From the NCBI GenBank assembly GCA_902780915.1, contig CACZHK010000036.1, positions 37,550-101,549 on the forward strand: a stretch of 64,000 bases of DNA, given 5' to 3'. The position numbers and the translations under genes were made by a program. This document shows positions 39,552-48,900 of this stretch, one piece after another. How positions within the stretch are numbered: position 1 is the stretch's first letter; every line of letters begins with the position of its first letter. The stretch is from Pseudoselenomonas ruminantium. GTDB taxonomy: Bacteria > Bacillota > Negativicutes > Selenomonadales > Selenomonadaceae. The notes beneath the pieces are model-generated. The model had not been told where the DNA came from and did not search any database. It saw only the letters and a list, made by a program, of their open reading frames with translations.

Positions 39552-40457
39552 ATGGAGTTTCATCACGTCAGTGTCATGCTGGAGGAAACAGTCCAAGGGC
39601 TGGTTACTGATCCGCAGGGGACTTACGTGGATTGTACTCTTGGCGGTGGGGGACATTCCCACCGCATTGCAGAATTGCTTGCCCCTGAGGGACGGCTGAT
39701 TGGGCTGGATCAGGATGAGGCGGCCATAAAGGCTGCTACTGAACGGCTCTCTGATGCCGGGTGCCGGGTGGAGATTGTGCATAGCAATTTCCGCTATCTG
39801 GAAAAGGTTCTGAATGAACTGGGCGTTGAACAGGTGGCTGGCGTGGTGTTCGACCTGGGAGTTTCCTCTCATCAGATTGACACTGCCGAGCGTGGCTTTT
39901 CCTACATGCAGGATGCGCCTCTCGATATGCGCATGGATCCGGAGGCGGCTCTTTCCGCTTATGAGGTGGTGAACACCTACAGCCAGGAGGAACTGGCGCG
40001 CATCTTCCACGATTATGGCGAGGAGCGCTGGGGCAAGCGCATAGCAGAGTTCATTACCGGGGAACTGGTGGAGGTCATCTGCAAGGCTGTGCCCAAGGCA
40101 GTGCGCAGGGCATCTGCAGGGCACCCTGCCAAGCGCATCTTCCAGGCCATCCGCATTGAGGTCAATGATGAGCTGGAGATCCTGGAGAACGCTTTCAAGA
40201 CGGCAGTGAGATTCCTGAAGCCCGGGGGGCGGCTGGCTATCATCACCTTCCACTCCTTGGAAGACCGCATTGCCAAGCAGACCTTGAAGGAAATGGCGCG
40301 CGGGTGCATCTGCCCGCCGGAATTGCCGGTGTGTACCTGCCATCACAAGCCCGAGATCAAGCTCTTGGGCAAGCCGAAACAGGCTACGAAAGAGGAACTT
40401 AGGGATAATTCCCGTTCAAAAAGCGCAAAATTGCGCATAGCCGAGAAGTTGGGATAA
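39552..40457 (+). CDS. rsmH: 16S rRNA (cytosine1402-N4)-methyltransferase
   Basis: Methylates C1402 in the ribosomal P site, the same nucleotide targeted by RsmI at 32.6 kb. 301 residues. The SAM site is in DCTLGGGGHSHRIAEL; VVFDLGVSSHQ and RGFSYMQDAPLDMRMD are family signatures, and ITFHSLEDRI is near the end. ATG follows AGGAGCAGGGG. Second gene of the dcw cluster. Confidence 0.97.
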   Translation: MEFHHVSVMLEETVQGLVTDPQGTYVDCTLGGGGHSHRIAELLAPEGRLIGLDQDEAAIKAATERLSDAGCRVEIVHSNFRYLEKVLNELGVEQVAGVVFDLGVSSHQIDTAERGFSYMQDAPLDMRMDPEAALSAYEVVNTYSQEELARIFHDYGEERWGKRIAEFITGELVEVICKAVPKAVRRASAGHPAKRIFQAIRIEVNDELEILENAFKTAVRFLKPGGRLAIITFHSLEDRIAKQTLKEMARGCICPPELPVCTCHHKPEIKLLGKPKQATKEELRDNSRSKSAKLRIAEKLG

Positions 40458-40497
40458 CATTATTTAGAAGGGAAATCAGTGCAAGGGGGGAGCTTAG

Positions 40498-40893
40498 ATG
40501 TCAGCCTTGAGGAAGTATGAGGAGTATGAAGAAGAGTTCTATGAGGAACAGGCGCCACTTTCCCGCGAGGAGGAAATAAAGAGCCTGAAGGCGCATTCCG
40601 AGGAGCCGCTTTTCAAGACCGTGGTGGACACGGCCACCCGCTCCCACTGTCAGATACTCTTTCTGGTGGCGGCAGTGATGGCACTTCTGGTGACTGTAGG
40701 CAGCGGTGTCTCGGCCAGCCGTGGTTACGCCTTGGTGGCGACACAGAGCCAGGCAGAGCAGCTGGAGCAGGAAAATGAGCGGCTGCGCATCGAGAATGCC
40801 AAGCTGAAAGCACCGCAGCGCATCAAGGATATTGCTGAGGGCGAGCTGGGAATGACTATTCCCAAGAAAATCTACTTTGCACACGAAAACTGA
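40498..40893 (+). CDS. ftsL: Cell division protein FtsL
   Basis: A small bitopic divisome protein of 131 residues. An acidic cytoplasmic part is followed by a membrane segment near 52-72 (LFLVAAVMALLVTVGSGV). A leucine-zipper-like coiled coil follows (QAEQLEQENERLRIENAKL). The C-terminal motif APQRIKDIAEGELGM is shared with FtsL and DivIC. ftsI, which usually follows, is missing; a strong terminator comes instead. Confidence 0.88.
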   Translation: MSALRKYEEYEEEFYEEQAPLSREEEIKSLKAHSEEPLFKTVVDTATRSHCQILFLVAAVMALLVTVGSGVSASRGYALVATQSQAEQLEQENERLRIENAKLKAPQRIKDIAEGELGMTIPKKIYFAHEN

Positions 40894-40929
40894 TGAGGTC
40901 GCAGAGTGGAATCTCGGCCGTCAGTTGGG

Positions 40930-40965
40930 AAAAGAAGCTGGCCAGTTCAGCTTCTTTTCTTTTGC
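40930..40965 (+). terminator. Terminator between ftsL and murE
   Basis: A perfect 11-bp stem (40930-40940 with 40948-40958, loop GCCAGTT) ending in a T-rich stretch. It splits the dcw cluster into two transcripts at the place where ftsI would normally be. Confidence 0.85.
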
Positions 40966-40975
40966 ATTTTTTTCA

Positions 40976-41004
40976 TTGTAAAATCTATGCTGTAGCGTTA
41001 AAAT
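40976..41004 (+). promoter_or_regulatory. Promoter of the mur part of the dcw cluster
   Basis: TTGTAA (40976-40981) and TAAAAT (40999-41004) with a 17-bp spacer, just after the terminator and 36 bases before murE. Confidence 0.65.
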
Positions 41005-41040
41005 ATTTTACGGCTCGGCGTGGAGCCGAAGGAGGATATT

Positions 41041-42555
41041 ATGAAACTTATCAAGGAACTGGCAGCATTGGTCAAAGGTGCTGTTATCAAAGGCGATAAA
41101 GAAACGAAAGTAACCGGCATCGAGCACGATTCCCGCAAGGTAGAGCACGGCACCCTGTTCGTGTGCATTCCCGGCGCCCATGTGGACGGACATGACTTCA
41201 TTCCCCAGGCGGAAAAGGCCGGGGCCAGGGCCATCCTCACCACCCGCGAGGATATCGAGCCTCCCTTCGGCGGGGCAGTGCTGGTGGTGCCGGATCTGCA
41301 GGAGGCGCTGGACACCATCGTGCCCTTTTTCCACGATTATCCTGCCCGCAGCATGCGCGTCATTGGCATCACGGGCACCAATGGCAAGACCACGACCAGC
41401 TATGTGACCAGGGCCATCCTCCGGGCGGCAGGCTACAAGGTGGGCCTTATCGGCACCATCCAGATCATGATGGAGGATGAGGTTTTCCCCATCCACAATA
41501 CCACTCCCGATGTGGTGGAGTTGCAGCACACTCTGGCCATCATGCGTGATCGTGGGCTGGACTATGTGGTGATGGAGGTTTCCTCCCATGCTCTCGACCA
41601 GAACCGGGTGGCGGGCATTGAGTTTGATACGGTGGTCTTCACCAATCTCACCCAGGACCATCTGGACTATCACAAGACGCTGGAAAACTACAAGCTGGCC
41701 AAGGCCAAGCTGTTTGATTTGGTCAGCGCCCCCGGTGTGAAGCAGCGCAAGTGCGCGGTGGTTAATATAGACGACGAGGCGGGAGCCACCATGCTGGAGC
41801 ACGCCAAGTGCCCCCATATCACTTACGCCATTGACCGTGAGGCGGATCTTAGGGCACTGGAGGTGGAGGTGGAGGCCTCCGGCACCCATGTGCTGCTGGA
41901 AAATGAGAAATTCTGCAACGAGAAGTTCTGCAAGATGCCCCTGCGGCTCCATCTGGCAGGGCGCTTCAATGTGTACAATGTCATGAGCGCCGTGGGCGCT
42001 GCCCTGGCAGAGAATATCGAGCCGACCATCATCCAGAAGGTGCTGGAGTCCTTCACGGCGGTATCGGGACGTTTCGAGCTGGTGCGGACGGGCAATGACA
42101 AGCAGGATTTCTCCATCATCGTAGACTACGCCCACACGCCTGATGGGGTGGAGAATGTGCTGAAGACCGCCCGCCAGATTGCCAAGGCCAGAATCATCTC
42201 CGTCTTTGGCTGCGGCGGTGACCGTGACCGCACCAAGCGCCCCATCATGGGGCGGCTGGCGGCGGAGCTGTCCGATGTGGTGATTGCCACCTCCGACAAC
42301 CCCCGCACCGAGGACCCGGAGTTCATCCTGTCCCAGGTGGAGGAAGGCGTGCTGGAGAAGATTGGCGGGAAGCACCATGAGAAGATAGTTGACCGCAAGG
42401 CGGCCATCTTCCGGGCGGTGGAGCTGGCTCAGAAGGACGATATCGTGGTCATCCTGGGCAAGGGCCATGAGGATTATCAGATACTGAAGGACAAGACCAT
42501 TCACTTTGATGATAAGGAAGTGGCCCGGGCTGCCGTGGCCGCCAAGTTTGCGTAA
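41041..42555 (+). CDS. murE: UDP-MurNAc-L-Ala-D-Glu:meso-diaminopimelate ligase
   Basis: Adds the third residue of the peptidoglycan stem. 504 residues from ATG 41041 behind AAGGAGG; a GTG at 41020 overlaps that region and is unlikely. The ATP site is GITGTNGKTTTSY. The amino-acid selector DNPRTEDP is the form specific for meso-diaminopimelate, as expected for a diderm Negativicute. The EVSSHALDQNRV motif is present. Followed 11 bases later by murF. Confidence 0.97.
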   Translation: MKLIKELAALVKGAVIKGDKETKVTGIEHDSRKVEHGTLFVCIPGAHVDGHDFIPQAEKAGARAILTTREDIEPPFGGAVLVVPDLQEALDTIVPFFHDYPARSMRVIGITGTNGKTTTSYVTRAILRAAGYKVGLIGTIQIMMEDEVFPIHNTTPDVVELQHTLAIMRDRGLDYVVMEVSSHALDQNRVAGIEFDTVVFTNLTQDHLDYHKTLENYKLAKAKLFDLVSAPGVKQRKCAVVNIDDEAGATMLEHAKCPHITYAIDREADLRALEVEVEASGTHVLLENEKFCNEKFCKMPLRLHLAGRFNVYNVMSAVGAALAENIEPTIIQKVLESFTAVSGRFELVRTGNDKQDFSIIVDYAHTPDGVENVLKTARQIAKARIISVFGCGGDRDRTKRPIMGRLAAELSDVVIATSDNPRTEDPEFILSQVEEGVLEKIGGKHHEKIVDRKAAIFRAVELAQKDDIVVILGKGHEDYQILKDKTIHFDDKEVARAAVAAKFA

Positions 42556-42566
42556 GGGGGAGCATT

Positions 42567-43952
42567 ATGCCTGCTTTTGACCTGGAGGAAGTATTGAAGG
42601 CCACAGGAGCCAAAGTTGTAAACGGGGCTGCCAAGGCTTTTTCAGATGTGGTGACGGACACCCGCAAGATTGCCGAGAAGGTGCTTTTCGTGGCCCTGAA
42701 GGGCGAGCGCTTCAACGGCGAGGATTTTGCCGCCGAGGCCCTGAAGAAGGGGGCGGCAGGTGTGATGGTGGGCAAGGATTGCTCCCAGGCGAATCTTGAG
42801 GCGGCTGAGAAGGAGCAGGGCACGGTCCTGCAGGTGGAGGATACCCTTGCTGCCTATCAGCAGATAGCGCAGCTGCACCGCCTGAAATTCGACCTGCCTG
42901 TGGTAGCCATCACCGGCTCCAACGGCAAGACCACCACCAAGGACCTGACGGCGGCGGTGCTGTCTGCCCGCGGCCCGGTGCAGAAGACCCAGGCCAACTT
43001 CAACAACGAAATCGGCCTGCCCCTGACTTTGCTGGGCATTGAGGGAAAGCATACTGCAGCGGTGGTGGAAATCGGCATGAGGGGCCTGCATCAGATTGAG
43101 GCTCTGGCACCCCTGGCGGCGCCTACAGTGGGCATTGTCACCAATGTGGGTGAGACACATATGGAGCTTTTGGGTTCTTTGGAGAATATAGCCAAGGCCA
43201 AGGCAGAGCTGGTGGAGGCCATCCCTGCAGGGGGTACGGTAATCCTGAATAACGACAACCCCTATGTGGCCGGCATGAAAGACAAGGCTCAGAAAGGCGT
43301 AAAGGTCATTACCTTCGGCATTGAGCAGCCGGCAGATGTGAAGGCTGAAGCCATCCGCACGGAAAACGGTCAGACCATCTTCATGGTGGAATATGGCAAT
43401 GAGCGCCATGAGTACATCCTGCCTATGGTGGGCCGCCATAATGTGGAGAACGCTTTGGCAGCCATTTCCGCAGGCTTCGCCCTGGGCATGAAGGCAGAGG
43501 AAATCCGCGAGGGACTGCTGAACCTTGAGGCCACCAAGATGCGTTTCGAGTGCCAGGAGGTAGGCCCGTGGCATGTGGTGAATGATGCCTACAATGCCAG
43601 CCCTATGTCCATGAAAGCAGCTATCGAGACTCTGTCCGAGCTGGTGAAAGAGGGCAGGAAGATTGCCGTCATGGGGGATATGCTGGAATTGGGGGAGGTC
43701 GAGGAAGAGGCTCACCGTCAGGTGGGACGTGAATTGGCAGCCCACAGCTTCAGCGCAGTGGTCACCCGTGGAAGGTTGGGGGCTCTTATCGCTGAGGGAG
43801 CAAAGGCTTTCGGTCTGGCAGAAGCATATTGCTGTGAGTCCCATGAGGAAGCGGCAGCGAAGCTGAAGGAGATTTTGCAGCCGGGAGATACGGTGCTCTT
43901 TAAGGGCTCCCGCGGGATGCAGATGGAGAAGATTATTGAATTGCTGAAGTAA
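42567..43952 (+). CDS. murF: UDP-MurNAc-tripeptide:D-Ala-D-Ala ligase
   Basis: Adds the D-Ala-D-Ala dipeptide made by Ddl. 461 residues. ATP site ITGSNGKTTTKDL near residue 112; NFNNEIGLPLTLL and EIGMRGLHQIEAL are MurF landmarks; VNDAYNASPMSMKAA is in the C-terminal domain. ATG follows AAGGGGGAG. Between murE and mraY as in most dcw clusters. Confidence 0.97.
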   Translation: MPAFDLEEVLKATGAKVVNGAAKAFSDVVTDTRKIAEKVLFVALKGERFNGEDFAAEALKKGAAGVMVGKDCSQANLEAAEKEQGTVLQVEDTLAAYQQIAQLHRLKFDLPVVAITGSNGKTTTKDLTAAVLSARGPVQKTQANFNNEIGLPLTLLGIEGKHTAAVVEIGMRGLHQIEALAPLAAPTVGIVTNVGETHMELLGSLENIAKAKAELVEAIPAGGTVILNNDNPYVAGMKDKAQKGVKVITFGIEQPADVKAEAIRTENGQTIFMVEYGNERHEYILPMVGRHNVENALAAISAGFALGMKAEEIREGLLNLEATKMRFECQEVGPWHVVNDAYNASPMSMKAAIETLSELVKEGRKIAVMGDMLELGEVEEEAHRQVGRELAAHSFSAVVTRGRLGALIAEGAKAFGLAEAYCCESHEEAAAKLKEILQPGDTVLFKGSRGMQMEKIIELLK

Positions 43953-43999
43953 GGGCTTCGGGATTCGATTGATACGAATGATTTTAGAAAGAGGCGTTT

Positions 44000-44962
44000 T
44001 TGTTGGATAATAGCCTGGTACTTGCTGCAGCAGTGGCTGCTGGCTTTGTACTTATCACCGGCCCGTTTTTTATTCCCTGGCTTCATAAATTGAAGTTTGG
44101 GCAGAGCATTCGTGAGGAGGGGCCTCAGAGCCATCAGGCCAAGAGCGGGACTCCTACTATGGGAGGAATCATGATTATCCTGGGGATAGTCATTGGCACT
44201 TTGGTGGCGGCTCCCTGGAATGCAGAGATACTTTTGGCCCTGTTCATTACTTTGGGGCATTTTGCCCTTGGCTTCCTTGATGACTATATCAAGGTGGTGA
44301 AGAAGCGGAATCTGGGTCTGAAGGCCAAGCAGAAGCTTTTGGGGCAGATCCTCATCGCTCTGGTGACTATCTACATCGGCGCGAAGGAGCTGGGCATCGA
44401 TACTTCCATCTGGCTGCCGGTGCTGGGTGCTAATGTCGATATCGGCTTTGGCTATTATCTGCTGGTGCTGTTCGTGCTGGTGGGCACTTCCAATGCGGTG
44501 AACCTGACGGACGGCCTGGACGGCCTGGCTTCCGGCACCATGGCGGTGGCAGCCAGCTGCTACGGGGTGGTGTGCGCCCTGACCGGGCATACGGATCTGG
44601 CGATTTTCTGCGTGGCTATCGTGGCGGCCTGCCTGGCTTTCCTGCGGTTCAATGTCCATCCTGCCAAGGTCTTTATGGGAGATACTGGCTCTTTGGCCCT
44701 GGGGGGAGCTTTGGCGGCAGTGGGCATCCTCACCCATACGGAAATCCTGCTGGTGGTTATCGGCCTGGTGTTCGTTTGCGAGGCTCTGTCCGTCATCATG
44801 CAGGTCACTTATTTCAAGGCCACCGGCGGCAAGCGCATCTTCCGCATGAGCCCCATCCACCATCATTTCGAGCTGGGTGGCTGGTCCGAGACCAAGGTGG
44901 TCATGGTATTCTGGAGCGTGGGCTTGCTTGCAGGCATTGCAGGGCTGATGTTAGTAAAATAA
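44000..44962 (+). CDS. mraY: Phospho-MurNAc-pentapeptide transferase
   Basis: Makes lipid I from UDP-MurNAc-pentapeptide and undecaprenyl phosphate. 320 residues, about ten membrane segments. Signatures: GTPTMGGIMI, FLDDYIKV (the catalytic Asp pair), TDGLDGLASG, FMGDTGSLALGG and HHHFELGGWSE. Two TTG codons in a row (44000 and 44003) follow GAAAGAGG; the second has the better spacing. Next to murD as usual. Confidence 0.97.
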   Translation: MLDNSLVLAAAVAAGFVLITGPFFIPWLHKLKFGQSIREEGPQSHQAKSGTPTMGGIMIILGIVIGTLVAAPWNAEILLALFITLGHFALGFLDDYIKVVKKRNLGLKAKQKLLGQILIALVTIYIGAKELGIDTSIWLPVLGANVDIGFGYYLLVLFVLVGTSNAVNLTDGLDGLASGTMAVAASCYGVVCALTGHTDLAIFCVAIVAACLAFLRFNVHPAKVFMGDTGSLALGGALAAVGILTHTEILLVVIGLVFVCEALSVIMQVTYFKATGGKRIFRMSPIHHHFELGGWSETKVVMVFWSVGLLAGIAGLMLVK

Positions 44963-44975
44963 CGAGGTGCATATC

Positions 44976-46355
44976 ATGGAGCTGGAGTTAGCAGGGAAAA
45001 AAATACTGGTTATCGGTGCAGGCATCAGCGGCTTTGCTGCTGCCAAGGTAGCTAAGCGCTTTGGAGCAGAGGTTACCTTGAGCGATGCCAAGGCCGAAGC
45101 TGATCTGAAATACGACTTCACGGAACTCAGGGGGCTGGGGATTGAGCTTTCCTTTGGCCCCCAGCAGGAGGAAATGCTGGCAGGGGTGGATATGCTCATT
45201 GTCTCCCCGGCAGTGCCTGTGCGGGTGCCTATTGTGAGGGCTGCCTATGACAAGGGCATCCGGGTGCTTTCCGAGGTGGAGATGGCCTATGAACTCTCTA
45301 AATCTCCTTTTGCTTCCGTCACCGGCACCAATGGCAAGACCACGACCGTGACCCTGCTGGGCGAGCTGCTGGCAGCCCATTTCCCGGCAGGGAAGGTCGG
45401 CGTAGGGGGCAATATCGGCATTCCCCTGGTGGAAGAAGCCCTGCGGGTAGGGGAGGGCGGCGCCATTGCTGCCGAGATTTCCAGCTATCAGATGGAGGCC
45501 ACGGCAGATTTCCATCCCCATGTGGCGGCGGTGCTGAATGTCACCCCTGACCACATCGTGCGCCACGGCTCCATGGAGGTCTATCAGCAGATGAAGGAGC
45601 GCATGTTCGCCCAACAGACGGCTGAGGATTTCCTGGTGCTGAACTATGATGATGAACATACCCGTGGCATGAAGGAAAGGGCCAGGGGGCAGGTCTGCTA
45701 TTTCAGCCGCAGGGAGGAACTTTCTGAGGGTGCCTATGTGCGCCAGTCGGACAGCCGCCTGGTGATGGCATGGAACGGTGGGGTGCATGAGCTTTGCACC
45801 GTGGAGGAACTGGGCATCAAGGGCGGCCACAATGTGGAGAATGCCCTGGCGGCTGCCGCTGCGGCTTTCCTCATGGGGGTTGCGGCAGAGGAAATGGTGC
45901 CGGTGCTGAAGTCCTTCAAGGGCGTGGAGCACCGCATTGAGCCGGTACGGGAAGTGAATTGCGTTTCCTACTACAATGACTCCAAGGCCACCAATACGGA
46001 TTCTGCCATCAAGGCTCTGGAGACTTTCCCAGGGCATATCATCCTGCTGGCGGGGGGCGACGACAAACTCACGGATTTGACGGAGTTCATGGGCTTGGTG
46101 AGGGAGCGCTGCGACGAGCTGATTCTTTTGGGAGCAGCCGCCGAGCGCTTCCAGGCAGAAGCCATCAAGAATGGTTATGATGAGAAGCATATCCACATGG
46201 TGGGCTACGATATGAAAGCTGCGGTGGCAAAGGCTCACGAACTGGCCAAGGCACCCCAGGTGGTGCTGCTGTCCCCTGCCTGCGCCAGCTTCGATATGTA
46301 CGACGGGTTCGAGGCTCGCGGCAGGGACTTCAAGAATTTGGTAAACAGCTTGTAA
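44976..46355 (+). CDS. murD: UDP-MurNAc-L-Ala:D-Glu ligase
   Basis: 459 residues from ATG 44976, 6 bases after GAGGTG; GTG at 44967 overlaps that site. An N-terminal Rossmann domain (VIGAGISGFAAAK) is followed by the ATP site VTGTNGKTTTVTLLG. EISSYQMEAT and YNDSKATNTDSAIKAL are further family motifs. ftsW, which commonly follows murD, is absent, and murG follows after 13 bases. Confidence 0.96.
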   Translation: MELELAGKKILVIGAGISGFAAAKVAKRFGAEVTLSDAKAEADLKYDFTELRGLGIELSFGPQQEEMLAGVDMLIVSPAVPVRVPIVRAAYDKGIRVLSEVEMAYELSKSPFASVTGTNGKTTTVTLLGELLAAHFPAGKVGVGGNIGIPLVEEALRVGEGGAIAAEISSYQMEATADFHPHVAAVLNVTPDHIVRHGSMEVYQQMKERMFAQQTAEDFLVLNYDDEHTRGMKERARGQVCYFSRREELSEGAYVRQSDSRLVMAWNGGVHELCTVEELGIKGGHNVENALAAAAAAFLMGVAAEEMVPVLKSFKGVEHRIEPVREVNCVSYYNDSKATNTDSAIKALETFPGHIILLAGGDDKLTDLTEFMGLVRERCDELILLGAAAERFQAEAIKNGYDEKHIHMVGYDMKAAVAKAHELAKAPQVVLLSPACASFDMYDGFEARGRDFKNLVNSL

Positions 46356-46368
46356 GGGGAGCGTTATT

Positions 46369-47478
46369 TTGCGGATCATTGTTTCAGGCGGTGGCACGGG
46401 CGGACATATTTACCCGGCCATCACCATTATCAATACCATCAGGGAAAAATGCCCTGAGGCGGAGTTCCTCTATGTGGGCACGCCCCATGGACTGGAGGCA
46501 GACATAGTGCCCAAGGAGGGACTGCCCTTTGCCACGGTGGACTTGCAGGGCTTTGAGCGCCATCTGACTCCCAGGAATCTCCTGCGGGCAGGCAAGGCCA
46601 TGGCAGCGGTGGTGAAAGCTGGCAAGATTGTGCGGGATTTCCGCCCCGATGCGGTGATCGGCACTGGAGGCTATGTCTGCGGGCCTATCCTCATGGCGGC
46701 CAGTCTCAGGCATATCCCCACGGTGGTGCAGGAGCAGAATGTGCTGCCGGGCATCACCAACAAGATTCTCTCCCGCTTCGTGAGCCGCATTGCGGTGGGC
46801 TCAGAGGCAGCCAAGCCCTATTTTCCCGCTGAGAAGACTGTCTATACGGGCAATCCCATCCGCCGGGCAGTGATGGAGGCCGACCGGGAAGAAGGTGCCA
46901 GGGCTTTCGGCTTTGACCCTGCGAAAAAGACGGTGCTGATTTCCGGTGGCAGCCGCGGAGCCAGGGCCATCAACCGCGCCATGGTAGGGGTGCTGGTGGA
47001 AGCTGCCGGGAACCCGGAGGTGCAGATGCTCCATGCCACCGGTGCCAAGGAGTACGATGATGTGATGAGCCGCCTGAAGGAGGCGGGGCTGGCAGAACTG
47101 CCGGAGCATCTCAAGGTATTGCCGTATCTCTACAATATGCCCCAGGCCCAGGCCATGGCGGATCTGGCGGTCTTTCGGGCAGGAGCCACGGGGCTGTCGG
47201 AGCTGACGGCCCGGGGCATTCCTTCCATCCTGGTGCCTTACCCTTATGCGGCGGAGAACCATCAGGAGTTCAACGCCAGGGCATTGGAAAAGGCGGGGGC
47301 GGCCAAGGTCATACTCAACAGGGAACTGACTTCTGAGACTTTGGGGGAGGCCCTGCAGGAATTGCTGGCTGACGAGGAAAAGCTCAGATCTATGGCCGAG
47401 GCCAGCAGGCAGCTGGGACGGCCAGAAGCCGCAGACGAGATTGCCGAGATGGTATTGGAACTGGCGCAGGGGCGCTGA
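46369..47478 (+). CDS. murG: UDP-GlcNAc:lipid I GlcNAc transferase
   Basis: Makes lipid II on the inner face of the membrane. 369 residues, TTG start 8 bases after AAGGGGAG. The GT-B fold has the glycine-rich loop VSGGGTGGHIYPA, then GTGGYVCGP, VVQEQNVLPG and ISGGSRGARAINR. FRAGATGLSELTARG and YPYAAENHQEFNA form the nucleotide-sugar site. Usually preceded by ftsW, which is missing here. Confidence 0.97.
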   Translation: MRIIVSGGGTGGHIYPAITIINTIREKCPEAEFLYVGTPHGLEADIVPKEGLPFATVDLQGFERHLTPRNLLRAGKAMAAVVKAGKIVRDFRPDAVIGTGGYVCGPILMAASLRHIPTVVQEQNVLPGITNKILSRFVSRIAVGSEAAKPYFPAEKTVYTGNPIRRAVMEADREEGARAFGFDPAKKTVLISGGSRGARAINRAMVGVLVEAAGNPEVQMLHATGAKEYDDVMSRLKEAGLAELPEHLKVLPYLYNMPQAQAMADLAVFRAGATGLSELTARGIPSILVPYPYAAENHQEFNARALEKAGAAKVILNRELTSETLGEALQELLADEEKLRSMAEASRQLGRPEAADEIAEMVLELAQGR

Positions 47479-47495
47479 AGAAAGGGATAGTGGTC

Positions 47496-48887
47496 ATGAA
47501 GCAGCTCAAAGAGCTTAAAGATATCAAAAAAATCCATTTTGTAGGCATTGGCGGGGCAGGCATGAGCCCCCTGGCCAAGATTGTGTGCGAGCTGGGCTAT
47601 GAGGTCACCGGCTCTGACCGGGAAAGCAGCGGCGTGATCGAGAACCTGGTCAAATTGGGCGCCAAGGTTACCCTGGGCGGCCAGAAGGCCGAGAATGTCC
47701 GCGGGGCAGATGCCATCGTGGTGTCCTCTGCCATCCCCCATGACAATCCTGAGGTGCTGGCTGCCCGTGATTTGGGCATCACCCGCCTGCACCGCTCGGA
47801 TATCAATGCGGCTCTGGTGAATGAATATAAGGGCATTGCCGTGGCAGGTGCTCATGGCAAGACCACCACTTCCGCCATGCTGGGGGTGACCCTGGACTAC
47901 GCCGGGATTTCTCCTACCGTCATCGTGGGTGGCGAGGTGCCTGACCTGGGCACCAATGCCAAGTTGGGCCAGGGCGAGTATCTGGTGTCCGAGGCAGACG
48001 AGAGCGACGGTTCCTTTTTGAAGCTGCATCCCCATATCGCCGTGGTCACCAATGTGGAAGATGACCACATGGATCACTACGGCACCATGGAGAACATCAT
48101 CAAGGCCTTCAACCAGTTCATCGAGAATGTGGACAAGGAAAAGGGCTATGCGGTGCTCTGCTTCGAGAACGAGAACCTGCGGAACATCGCCAAGAAAATC
48201 GACCGCAAGTACATCTCCTACGCCATTGAACAGGAGGCAGACTACAACGCCAGGAATATCGCCACCGGCGGCAGGGGCATTGCCTTTGATGTCTATAAGA
48301 AAGAGGAAAAGCTGGGCCATGTGGAGCTGAACATCCCCGGACGCCACAATGTGCTGGATGCCATGGCCTGCATCGTCACGGGCCTTTCCGTAGGGGTGCC
48401 TTTCGAGAAAATGGCCGAGGGCCTTGCCCGTTTCCACGGAGCCAAGCGCCGCTTCCAGACCAAGGGTCGTGAGCAGGGAGTCTGGGTAGTTGATGACTAC
48501 GCTCACCATCCCACGGAGATTGCGGCCACTCTGAAGGCTGCCAAGGAGACCCGCCCCAAGCGCCTGGTCTGCGTGTTCCAGCCTCATCGCTACAGCCGCA
48601 CCCAGCTGCTGCAGGAGGAATTCGGCAGCGCCTTCGTATCTGCTGATAAATTGGTGCTGACGGATATCTACGGGGCAGGGGAAGCCCCCATCCCCGGCAT
48701 CGACGGGCGCACAGTGCTGGAGGAAGTGCAGCGCCAGTCCGGCCAGGATGTGACTTATGTGCCGGAGCGGGAGAAGCTGGCAGGCTTCCTGGCTGGCGAA
48801 GTGCAGGAAGGCGACCTGGTGATCACCATGGGCGCAGGGGATATCTACAAGACCGGCGAAGAACTGGTTGGAATGCTGAAGAAGTAA
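47496..48887 (+). CDS. murC: UDP-MurNAc:L-alanine ligase
   Basis: First amino-acid addition in the stem peptide. 463 residues from ATG 47496 (GTG 47490 is a weaker choice). An N-terminal HFVGIGGAGMSPLAKI is followed by the ATP site VAGAHGKTTTSAM, EADESDGSFLKLHPHIAV and DDYAHHPTEI. murB usually follows murC in related clusters but is not here; ddl follows directly. Confidence 0.97.
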   Translation: MKQLKELKDIKKIHFVGIGGAGMSPLAKIVCELGYEVTGSDRESSGVIENLVKLGAKVTLGGQKAENVRGADAIVVSSAIPHDNPEVLAARDLGITRLHRSDINAALVNEYKGIAVAGAHGKTTTSAMLGVTLDYAGISPTVIVGGEVPDLGTNAKLGQGEYLVSEADESDGSFLKLHPHIAVVTNVEDDHMDHYGTMENIIKAFNQFIENVDKEKGYAVLCFENENLRNIAKKIDRKYISYAIEQEADYNARNIATGGRGIAFDVYKKEEKLGHVELNIPGRHNVLDAMACIVTGLSVGVPFEKMAEGLARFHGAKRRFQTKGREQGVWVVDDYAHHPTEIAATLKAAKETRPKRLVCVFQPHRYSRTQLLQEEFGSAFVSADKLVLTDIYGAGEAPIPGIDGRTVLEEVQRQSGQDVTYVPEREKLAGFLAGEVQEGDLVITMGAGDIYKTGEELVGMLKK

Positions 48888-48900
48888 GGGAGCCATAGAA

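Noticed and set aside
41008..42504. 498-residue frame opposite murE
   Set aside because: Antisense shadow; murE has all catalytic motifs and a ribosome site.
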